From Bacillota bacterium (GTDB lineage Bacteria > Bacillota > Clostridia > DSM-8532), in assembly GCA_022702935.2 (NCBI GenBank), contig JAKIML020000056.1, positions 1 to 49,065 on the forward strand: a stretch of DNA of 49,065 nt, given 5' to 3'. Within the stretch, counting starts at the first letter, position 1. Each line of letters begins with the position of its first letter. The notes beneath the pieces were generated by a model. The model did not search any database. It was not told where the DNA came from and saw only the letters and a program-made list of their open reading frames with translations. Position numbers and translations under genes: made by a program. Below, piece by piece: positions 42,356-49,065 of the stretch.

Positions 42356-43113
42356 GGAAGCTCTTGAAATATGAATTCAAAGCCACTGGAAGGACCCTCT
42401 TCCCCCTCTATATAGCCCTTGTGGTCCTTGCTGCTATCAGCCGGATTATCCTGGGAACCCCAGATAATAACATTGAAACACCGGGGGCTATCAGCATTAT
42501 GTCCTATATGTGCTTATTGGTGGGGACCGTGGTCACAACCTTCATTGTCATGTTGCAGCGGTTTCATAAGAACCTGCTGGGTGACGAGGGATATCTGATG
42601 TTCACCCTTCCCACGGTACCCTGGAAGCTCATTACTTCCAAACTTTTAGTTTCCCTGGTATGGAGCTTTGTGGGCGCCTTTATGGCCTTATCTTCCATTT
42701 TAATCCTTGCCGCTGATAATGTAACAATAACTGCCCTTTCTGATATTCTGACCCAGATAGTCAGATTCATCACTCAGGAAATGGATGTCTCCGGTGCCCT
42801 TCATATCGTGGAGTTTGTGCTGATGGTGCTCATTATGCCAATATCAGGAATACTGCTGATCTATGCCTCCATTGCCATTGGACATCAGGTAAGCAAGCAT
42901 AAGCTCTTAATTGCCCTGGGAGCATTTGTTGGACTATCCACCGTGTCCATGGCTCTCCTCGCAATGTTTACTGATTTTCTCATGGTTCGGATCTCTGTCC
43001 CGGCCACGGTTCATACCGCTTTGTGGATATTCATCGGCTTCCATACGCTGATGGCAGCGATCTATTTCTTTATCACCAACACCCTGTTAAGTAAGCGTCT
43101 CAACCTGGAGTAA
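42349..43113 (+). CDS. ABC transporter permease, ABC-2 like
   Basis: Membrane subunit of the GntR-controlled ABC system, 254 aa, starting seven bases inside the ATPase gene. Six hydrophobic segments at about 17-38, 52-72, 98-120, 150-178, 184-206 and 220-243. No substrate-binding protein is present, which fits export. The loop LLGDEGYLMFTLPTVPWKLITSKLLVSLVWSF is typical for permeases of this group. Substrate unknown. Confidence 0.88.
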   Translation: MLRKLLKYEFKATGRTLFPLYIALVVLAAISRIILGTPDNNIETPGAISIMSYMCLLVGTVVTTFIVMLQRFHKNLLGDEGYLMFTLPTVPWKLITSKLLVSLVWSFVGAFMALSSILILAADNVTITALSDILTQIVRFITQEMDVSGALHIVEFVLMVLIMPISGILLIYASIAIGHQVSKHKLLIALGAFVGLSTVSMALLAMFTDFLMVRISVPATVHTALWIFIGFHTLMAAIYFFITNTLLSKRLNLE

Positions 43114-43179
43114 TCCATGAAGGACACATAGTGAAAGCCTTGGTATGGCCGAGATTAGGGCCATCATGGACGGGCCGCA

Positions 43180-43293
43180 CACGGCGCTGCCCGTCAAAAC
43201 CAGGGGAATACGCGCTTCATCAATAAGAATGGCATCGGCCTCGTCCACCAGGGCAATGGGCGAGGAATAAAAAAGAAGCTTTTCCTTATCCAT
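43180..43293 (-). pseudogene. SecA-like gene relic
   Basis: A minus-strand stretch encodes SSPIALVDEADAILIDEAR followed by IPLVLTGSA. This matches the DEAD-box segment of SecA, whose usual form is [23 protein letters not shown]. Sequence on either side does not look like SecA and stops follow, so only about 35 codons survive. It lies between the ABC permease and the chemoreceptor. No other SecA part is present in the window. Confidence 0.7.
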
Positions 43294-43306
43294 GCCCCAT
43301 ATACAG

Positions 43307-43341
43307 CAAAACGGCACACGGTTGGAGTACCGGTGCCGTTT
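43307..43341. terminator. Hairpin between GntR-ABC operon and chemoreceptor
   Basis: AAACGGCAC and GTGCCGTTT close a hairpin with extra CGG/CCG pairs inside. It lies downstream of both converging units and may end both, although T-runs are short on either strand. Confidence 0.55.
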
Positions 43342-43373
43342 GCTTATAGGATCTATACTTATGGCTTATGCAT

Positions 43374-45488
43374 TTACACCTTGAACCGCTTAATGGACTC
43401 ATTAAGCTGCTTGGCCACATTCTCCAGCTCCTTGGCATAGCTGGACAACTCCTCTATGGAGCTTAACTGCTCCTGCGTGGAAGCGGCCACTTCTTCGGTA
43501 GATGCGGCAATCTGCTGGGAAACCGAGGAGATATTATGGATGGAGGTTAAGGTCTGTTCCTTGTTGTAATTCATATCCACAATACCGGCGGCGATTTCCT
43601 CAAGCCTGGTCACCAACTGCTCCATGGATCGGGTGATCTTGTCGAAGACCTCAGAAACGTTTGTTACGGCCTCATTCTGAGAATTAAGGATATTCTCCGA
43701 GGACTCGGCCCACTCCACAACCCTGGAGGTTTGCTTCAGGGTGTTGTCGATAATCCTGCCAATCTCCTGGGTGGCCGATGTGGCCTGTTCAGCCAGCTTA
43801 CGGATTTCGTCGGCAACAACGGCAAAGCCCCTGCCTGTCTCACCGGCGCGGGCTGCTTCAATGGCCGCATTCAGTGACAGCAGATTGGTTTGATCGGCAA
43901 TACCATGGATCACCTTCACAATATTGCGAATGGTCTGGGAATTTTCATCCAGCGCATGGGTATCGTTGATGATGGCGTGGATAATCTCGGTGGTCTGTTT
44001 GGCTTTGTTTTCCAGATCCTCCACCGATACCAGCCCTTCCTTGGTCAGGCTGATGGTCTGGCTGGAGTAATCCTCAATGGTCTTGGCCCGTTCTGAAACA
44101 GCCTGAATATTATTGGCCAGATCCCGCATCTTCAGAACGCCCTGTTCCGAGTCAGCAGCCTGGGCTGTAGCACCGCCCGAAATCTCCTGAATGGTCTTGG
44201 TAACCTCATGGGAAACCAGGGTGACCTGCTCCGAGGTATTGGCAACAGTCTTCGCCGTTTCGTCCACCTTGGCGGCTGTCACGGCTGTCTCCTTAATCAG
44301 ATTCCGCATATGACCAATCATCTGATTCAGGCTGAAGGACAGTATACCCAGCTCGTCCTTCCTTCTGGAACGGAACTCAATGGTCAGATCCCCTTCAATA
44401 ACCTTTTTGGAGGCATCGATAATGCGATTGATGGTTCTGCCCATGCTCATGGCCATAAAGAGGCCCATGCCAATGGCGAAGATGACAGCAATGATGGTAA
44501 AGACCAGAGTAATAATGCCAATGCTGGCTGCAGAGGCTGTAAAGTTGGCGGTAGGAACAAGCCCAACCACGGTATAACCGGATTCTCCTACACGGCTGTA
44601 GAGGACAATATGTTTACTGCCCTTATACTGTGCCGTTAAGGTTCCTTCCACATCCTCGGCATTGAGAATCTGGCCGAAGAAGTCTGTACTGAACACCTGA
44701 TTCTCGGCCAGCGAAGTATCCAGCGCCTCGGTCTGGTCATTGGTAACCCTGTAGGCAATATCCCTGTTATCAGGGCTGATTAAGTGAATCTCGCTGTTCT
44801 CACCCAGATTGACACTATCAATGACATTGTCAATAAAGCTATGATGGAGATTGATAATGAGCACACCGCAATCCTCGGCCATCACATAATTGCGGGCCAG
44901 TCTTATCTGGGAGAGCGCATAGTTGGGGTGGCCGCTGGACATTTGCTCGTCAATCTCGCTATGGTAGCCCACCCAAACTGCTGCCCCCATATTGGACTTA
45001 ACCTTCTTAACAAGATCGGTATCCTCCACCTTCTCATAGCTGCCGGGTTTGAATGTAATACCTGTGGTGGAAATGGTTTTGTTGTTCTTAAGAAGAAGCA
45101 CGATGCTGTGAATGGTTTTGTTGTTGTAAATGTAATTATAGATGGTGTTGGTCAGGTCGCTGTGGGCTGAGATACTGTCCCAGTTCATGTCGCCTGATAC
45201 AGTGGAGAGGTAATTGGAGTAGGACTTGTCGGAGATGAGCTGGCGGGAAATCACATCCACCGAATCAAACTTCATCTCCAGAAAGTTGGTCACCTGCTTA
45301 ATGGTTTCTATGGAGGTCTTTTGAGCGGTATCACTCAAAGAAGCCACCGAACTTTTGTAGGAGAATACCCCAAGCAGGATAATGGGTACCACCGTCACTA
45401 AAAAGGCCCCGATCAGCTTTGACTTAATACTGTACAGCTTCTCTTTAAACGTCGATCCTTTGTGATGAGATTGCGGCTGCTTTTTCAT
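43374..45488 (-). CDS. Methyl-accepting chemotaxis protein
   Basis: Transmembrane chemoreceptor, 704 aa. Membrane helices at about 24-46 and 325-348 enclose a large extracellular double-Cache-type sensor. A HAMP domain ([27 protein letters not shown]) follows at about 348-400. The signalling tip is [39 protein letters not shown] at about 555-595. Glu/Gln pairs for methylation lie in the flanking coiled coil. No C-terminal CheR-binding pentapeptide is seen. It is a single gene; no other chemotaxis genes are nearby, and its ligand is unknown. Confidence 0.95.
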   Translation of the reverse strand: MKKQPQSHHKGSTFKEKLYSIKSKLIGAFLVTVVPIILLGVFSYKSSVASLSDTAQKTSIETIKQVTNFLEMKFDSVDVISRQLISDKSYSNYLSTVSGDMNWDSISAHSDLTNTIYNYIYNNKTIHSIVLLLKNNKTISTTGITFKPGSYEKVEDTDLVKKVKSNMGAAVWVGYHSEIDEQMSSGHPNYALSQIRLARNYVMAEDCGVLIINLHHSFIDNVIDSVNLGENSEIHLISPDNRDIAYRVTNDQTEALDTSLAENQVFSTDFFGQILNAEDVEGTLTAQYKGSKHIVLYSRVGESGYTVVGLVPTANFTASAASIGIITLVFTIIAVIFAIGMGLFMAMSMGRTINRIIDASKKVIEGDLTIEFRSRRKDELGILSFSLNQMIGHMRNLIKETAVTAAKVDETAKTVANTSEQVTLVSHEVTKTIQEISGGATAQAADSEQGVLKMRDLANNIQAVSERAKTIEDYSSQTISLTKEGLVSVEDLENKAKQTTEIIHAIINDTHALDENSQTIRNIVKVIHGIADQTNLLSLNAAIEAARAGETGRGFAVVADEIRKLAEQATSATQEIGRIIDNTLKQTSRVVEWAESSENILNSQNEAVTNVSEVFDKITRSMEQLVTRLEEIAAGIVDMNYNKEQTLTSIHNISSVSQQIAASTEEVAASTQEQLSSIEELSSYAKELENVAKQLNESIKRFKV

Positions 45489-45603
45489 GATATGGCTCCT
45501 TCCTTAGAATAGTAAAAGACATAATGCCTATCCGACCGTTTGCACACTTAGCGTATTAGTATATACCCACAAAAAAGCCCAGTTCAAACATGAAAATACA
45601 GTG

Positions 45604-45632
45604 CAAAAAAGTAAGGCGCCCTAAGGGCGCCT
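45604..45632 (-). terminator. Terminator of the clp operon
   Basis: AGGCGCCCT (45614-45622) and AGGGCGCCT (45624-45632) form a 9-bp GC-rich stem, followed on the minus strand by TACTTTTTTG. It lies 35 bases past the clpX stop. Confidence 0.9.
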
Positions 45633-45667
45633 CATATTTGCACAGTATTTTGCACAGACGATTCAGA

Positions 45668-46957
45668 TTATGATGCGGGGTCCACTTCCCGCTTTTTCTT
45701 TTTAACCGGTGGAAGGGTCTTGCGCTGCTCTCCCATGATAAGTATGGGCTGCTTATTCTCAAGGATGGTTTCACGGGTAATAACGCATTTTTCCACATTG
45801 TCCCGGGAAGGAATATCATACATCACATCCAGCATGATTTCTTCCATAATGGCTCTTAAGCCACGGGCACCGATTTTCCGTTCTATGGCCCTGTCAGCAA
45901 TGGCCTCCAGAGCGCCCTCCTCCACTTCAAGCTGTACGCCGTCCATTTCAAAGAGCTTCTTATATTGCTTAACCAAAGCATTTCTCGGCTTTGTCAGAAT
46001 ATCTACCAAAGCGGCTTTATCCAACTGATTGAGGGATACTGTCACCGGCAGTCTCCCTACAAACTCGGGAATCAAACCATACTTGAGCAGATCCTGGGGA
46101 TTGACCAGGGCAAACAATTCGCCCACATCCCGATCCTTGCGGCTTTCCACCTGGGCGCCGAAGCCAATGGACTTCTTGCCTATCCGGTTCTGGATAATCT
46201 TTTCAAGACCGTCGAAGGCACCGCCGCAGATAAAAAGGATATTGGAGGTGTCAATCTGAATAAACTCCTGATGGGGATGCTTGCGGCCGCCCTGGGGGGG
46301 AACCGAAGCTATCGTACCTTCAAGGATCTTCAAAAGTGCCTGCTGTACGCCCTCACCGCTCACATCACGAGTGATGGAGGGATTGTCGGACTTACGGGAG
46401 ATCTTATCCACCTCGTCGATATAAATAATGCCTTTCTCTGCACGTTCGATATCATAATCGGCTGCCTGGATGAGCTTAAGCAGGATATTTTCTACATCCT
46501 CACCCACATAGCCGGCCTCGGTCAGCGAAGTCGCATCTGCAATGGCAAAAGGCACATTGAGGATCTTGGCCAGGGTTTGGGCCAAATAGGTTTTTCCGCA
46601 GCCCGTAGGTCCCATCAAAAGGATATTGCTTTTTTGAAGCTCAATATCATGACGGGAGCTTTCGCTGCGTATACGTTTATAGTGGTTGTACACTGCCACG
46701 GCCAGAGTACGCTTTGCTTTGTCCTGACCGATTACATATTCGTCCAGAATTCTTTTAATTTCCTGGGGTTTGGGGATCTCATCCAGGGTCTGCTCCATAT
46801 GAGCATCCTCGAACTCCTCCTCGATAATCTCGGAACAGAGCTCGATGCACTCATTGCAAATATAGACACCCGGGCCGGCCACAATTCGGTTGACCTGTTC
46901 CTGCGTCTTCCCACAGAATGAGCATTTCACCTGCTTCTTGTCATCATAGCGCGCCAT
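45668..46957 (-). CDS. clpX: ATP-dependent Clp protease ATP-binding subunit ClpX
   Basis: Hexameric unfoldase that feeds proteins to ClpP, 429 aa. The N-terminal zinc domain has [30 protein letters not shown] (Cys4). Walker A is [18 protein letters not shown], Walker B is [12 protein letters not shown]. The pore loop RKHPHQEF and the ClpP-binding IGF loop (KKSIGFGAQ) are both present, so it can dock on ClpP. The C-terminus is typical. It follows the second clpP by four bases and is probably co-transcribed with tig and both clpP genes. Confidence 0.97.
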   Translation of the reverse strand: MARYDDKKQVKCSFCGKTQEQVNRIVAGPGVYICNECIELCSEIIEEEFEDAHMEQTLDEIPKPQEIKRILDEYVIGQDKAKRTLAVAVYNHYKRIRSESSRHDIELQKSNILLMGPTGCGKTYLAQTLAKILNVPFAIADATSLTEAGYVGEDVENILLKLIQAADYDIERAEKGIIYIDEVDKISRKSDNPSITRDVSGEGVQQALLKILEGTIASVPPQGGRKHPHQEFIQIDTSNILFICGGAFDGLEKIIQNRIGKKSIGFGAQVESRKDRDVGELFALVNPQDLLKYGLIPEFVGRLPVTVSLNQLDKAALVDILTKPRNALVKQYKKLFEMDGVQLEVEEGALEAIADRAIERKIGARGLRAIMEEIMLDVMYDIPSRDNVEKCVITRETILENKQPILIMGEQRKTLPPVKKKKREVDPAS

Positions 46958-46961
46958 TACA

Positions 46962-47552
46962 TCACCCCGTCACTCTACGCTCCATCACCTGATCCACCAA
47001 TCCATAATCCTTGGCTTCATGGGCACTCATAAAGTAGTCTCTCTCCACATCCACCTCAATCTTGGAAAGGGGTTGACCTGTTTTCTCACTCAAAATTTTG
47101 TTTAAGCGATCCTTAATCTTCAGAATCCATTCGGCATGGATCTTAATGTCAGTGGCCTGACCCTTGAATCCGCCGAGGGGCTGATGAATCATGATCTCAC
47201 TGTTGGGAAGCGCAAAACGCTTGCCCTTGGCTCCGGCAGCAAGCAGGAATGCACCCATGCTGGCGGCCATACCAATACAAATGGTCGATACGTCACACTT
47301 TACATAATTCATAGTATCATAAATAGCCATACCGGCTGTAATGGAGCCTCCAGGACTATTTATGTAGAACTGGATGTCCTTATCAGGATCCTCAGCTTCC
47401 AAAAACAGCATTTGTGCAACGATAAGGCTTGCAGTAGCATCATTGACCTCATCACTTAAAACGATGATGCGATCCTTGAGCAATCGGGAGTATATATCAT
47501 AAGAGCGCTCGCCCCTACTCGTTTGTTCAACAACTATTGGAACCAATGACAT
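46962..47552 (-). CDS. clpP: ATP-dependent Clp protease proteolytic subunit (downstream copy)
   Basis: Serine peptidase of the ClpXP barrel, 196 aa. The triad is Ser98 ([11 protein letters not shown]), His123 (MIHQPLGG) and Asp172 (ERDYFMSA). The oxyanion segment reads [17 protein letters not shown], as in canonical ClpP. It is next to clpX (four bases). It is 182/196 identical to the upstream copy. The leader with its ribosome binding site (GAGGAGGTC) also resembles that of the other copy, so this is a tandem duplication rather than two old paralogues. Confidence 0.97.
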   Translation of the reverse strand: MSLVPIVVEQTSRGERSYDIYSRLLKDRIIVLSDEVNDATASLIVAQMLFLEAEDPDKDIQFYINSPGGSITAGMAIYDTMNYVKCDVSTICIGMAASMGAFLLAAGAKGKRFALPNSEIMIHQPLGGFKGQATDIKIHAEWILKIKDRLNKILSEKTGQPLSKIEVDVERDYFMSAHEAKDYGLVDQVMERRVTG

Positions 47553-47599
47553 AGACAGACCTCCTCTTCTTGTGTTGATTAATACAGGATTCCACTACA

Positions 47600-48190
47600 T
47601 CATCCCGCTACTCTTCGATCCATCACCTGATCCACCAATCCGTAATCCTTGGCTTCCTGGGCACTCATAAAGAAGTCTCTTTCCACATCCACCTCAATCT
47701 TGGAAAGGGGCTGACCAGTTTTTTCACTCAGAATTTTGTTTAAACGATCCTTAATCTTCAGAATCCATTCGGCATGAATCTTGATGTCAGTAGCCTGACC
47801 TTTGAATCCGCCGAGGGGCTGATGAATCAAGACTGTACTGTGGGGAAGTGCAAAACGCTTGCCCTTGGCTCCGGCAGCAAGCAGGAATGCGCCCGCACTG
47901 GCAGCCATACCAATGCAGATGGTTGATACATCGCATTTCACATAATTCATGGTATCGTAAATTGCCATAGCGGATGTAATGGAACCTCCAGGACTATTTA
48001 TGTAGAACTGGATGTCCTTATCAGGATCTTCAGCTTCCAAAAATAGCAATTGGGCAACGATAAGACTAGCAGTAACATCATTGACTTCATCACTTAAAAA
48101 GATGATGCGATCCTTGAGCAATCTGGAGTAAATATCATAAGAGCGCTCGCCTCTACTCGTTTGTTCAACGACTATTGGAACCAATGACAT
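47600..48190 (-). CDS. clpP: ATP-dependent Clp protease proteolytic subunit (upstream copy)
   Basis: Second ClpP, also 196 aa from the ATG at 48190 behind AGGAGGTC; an in-frame ATG at 48253 would add 21 non-conserved residues. Ser98, His123 and Asp172 are intact. Fourteen residues differ from the downstream copy. The notable ones sit at the active site: Met99 becomes Ala ([11 protein letters not shown]), and Ala73-Gly74 in the oxyanion strand become Ser-Ala ([14 protein letters not shown]). Others are V31F, A39V, N117H, E119T and Y173F. These changes may alter substrate choice, or set up mixed rings. It lies 47 bases ahead of the other copy. Confidence 0.97.
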   Translation of the reverse strand: MSLVPIVVEQTSRGERSYDIYSRLLKDRIIFLSDEVNDVTASLIVAQLLFLEAEDPDKDIQFYINSPGGSITSAMAIYDTMNYVKCDVSTICIGMAASAGAFLLAAGAKGKRFALPHSTVLIHQPLGGFKGQATDIKIHAEWILKIKDRLNKILSEKTGQPLSKIEVDVERDFFMSAQEAKDYGLVDQVMDRRVAG

Positions 48191-48268
48191 AAATAGACCT
48201 CCTTTTCTTGTGTTTAATGATAGGATTCCACTCGGGGACAGATTTAAATCCATTTCCCGACCTGGGGT

Positions 48269-49065
48269 TTAGGCCTTGGCATTCTCTACCAGCAAGGCAA
48301 TGGTCTTTCTGCGCTCAACAGAATTCTTAATATATTCTATATCGTCCTCATGTAAATGTTTCTTCATTTCCTCAGCAGGCTGACGATAGCGCTGAGCAAG
48401 CTGCTCCAGCTCTGCATCGTATTCCTCGGGTGTTACCTCGATATTTTCAACCTCGGCAATTTTATCCAGAACCAACTGGGTCTTCACATCATTATAGGCA
48501 TGCTCGCGATAATCGTTTCTGAGCTGGCTTTCCTCAATGCCCATCATGTTGAGATAGCCCTGAAGATTCAGGCCCTGATAGCGAAGCTGCATATCAAACT
48601 GGCGAAGCATATCATCCAGACGGCGGTTGACCATCACCTCGGGAATGTCCACGGTGGCATTGTCTACGGCCTTCTTAATCAGGTCGTCCTCAAACTTTCT
48701 GTCAGCCTGAGTCTGTGCCTGCTCGGTCAGCTTAGCCCGAATGTCGGCCTTGTATTCATCCAAAGTCTCAAACTCGCTGACATCGGATGCAAATTCATCG
48801 TTGATCTCAGGAAGCTGCTTAACCTTAATATCGTTAATCTTTACCTTGAATACGGCAGCCTTGCCCTTGAGGTCCTCAGCATGGTAGTCCTCGGGGAAGG
48901 TCACATTAACCTCTACCTCGCTGCCAACACTGGCGCCCACAAGCTGATCCTCAAATCCGGGAATGAAGGTTCCCGAACCCACAACCAGGGTATAGCCGGT
49001 GGCGGTTCCGCCGGGGAAGGGCACGCCGTCAACGCTTCCTTCAAAGTCAATATTCAATGTATCAC
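48269..49065 (-). CDS. tig: Trigger factor (partial, 5' end beyond the window)
   Basis: Ribosome-bound chaperone and peptidyl-prolyl isomerase. Only the last 265 codons are in the window; the frame is open to position 49065 and the first residues read DTLNIDFEGSVDGVPFPGG, the beginning of the FKBP-like isomerase domain (normally about residue 160 in a protein of about 430). The C-terminal chaperone arms follow (MVNRRLDDMLRQFDMQLRYQGLNLQGYL). The N-terminal ribosome-binding domain would be outside. tig-clpP-clpX is a standard order. Confidence 0.95.
   Translation of the reverse strand, partial: DTLNIDFEGSVDGVPFPGGTATGYTLVVGSGTFIPGFEDQLVGASVGSEVEVNVTFPEDYHAEDLKGKAAVFKVKINDIKVKQLPEINDEFASDVSEFETLDEYKADIRAKLTEQAQTQADRKFEDDLIKKAVDNATVDIPEVMVNRRLDDMLRQFDMQLRYQGLNLQGYLNMMGIEESQLRNDYREHAYNDVKTQLVLDKIAEVENIEVTPEEYDAELEQLAQRYRQPAEEMKKHLHEDDIEYIKNSVERRKTIALLVENAKA

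Noticed and set aside
45500-45545. Sigma-D (flagellar) promoter before the chemoreceptor
   Set aside because: A CTAA and a CGGATAG are present, but the spacing is far from the 15-16 bases required.

Overview
The window reads as chromosome of a spore-forming, Gram-positive anaerobe of the class Clostridia (Bacillota). The reasons are a long Gram-positive-type SRP RNA, a T-box leader, strong AGGAGG-type ribosome binding sites, split transketolase subunits, a bacterial V/A-type ATPase operon, spore genes (SleB-like and CwlD-like cell-wall hydrolases, a Spo0E-like peptide) and an extra type IIA topoisomerase pair. Genus cannot be fixed from this sequence. Most genes lie on the minus strand. The plus-strand islands are the Spo0E-like gene (7.3 kb), a ferritin-like gene (13.3 kb), argD to sleB (25.7-28.9 kb) and a GntR/ABC operon (41.3-43.1 kb).

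Layout, left to right. 0-7.4 kb: MerR regulator, split transketolase, YitT-family membrane protein, rpmE, and a Rho factor with a very long low-complexity N-terminal region. 7.4-7.9 kb: an odd 12-bp-period repeat array. 7.9-11.5 kb: a sugar-type ABC importer (binding protein and two permeases, no ATPase) behind a promoter with LacI-type palindromes. 11.5-14.2 kb: dnaX, a ferritin-like gene and the SRP RNA gene. 14.2-16.9 kb: an XRE-cupin regulator and an acyl-CoA ligase behind a T-box leader whose specifier reads best as AUC (Ile). 16.9-25.5 kb: nine V-ATPase genes in the order H/G-C-I-K-F-E-A-B-D.

25.7-28.9 kb (plus strand): argD with a clean promoter, a 145-bp inverted-repeat element, three small proteins of unknown function that look spore-associated, and sleB. 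28.9-36.2 kb (minus): a VanW/G5-type envelope protein, a PRC-barrel protein, an acidic membrane protein, cwlD, a small membrane protein, and an ECF sigma / anti-sigma / bactofilin-like membrane protein operon. 36.3-41.1 kb: topoisomerase A and B subunits, preceded by a secreted protein whose 3' end overlaps the B-subunit gene. 41.2-43.1 kb: a GntR-ABC operon with a perfect 38-bp palindrome over its promoter. 43.2 kb: a relic of a secA-like gene. 43.4-45.5 kb: a chemoreceptor. 45.7-49.1 kb: tig (cut by the window end), two tandem clpP copies and clpX, a protein quality-control cluster.

Points most worth a second look: the Ile-type T-box in front of a regulator/acyl-CoA ligase pair, the recent clpP tandem duplication with changes next to the active-site serine, the 12-bp repeat array, the 145-bp inverted-repeat element, the 38-bp palindrome, and the secreted-protein/topoisomerase overlap. 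No CRISPR array, complete transposon, prophage, rRNA or tRNA gene was seen.
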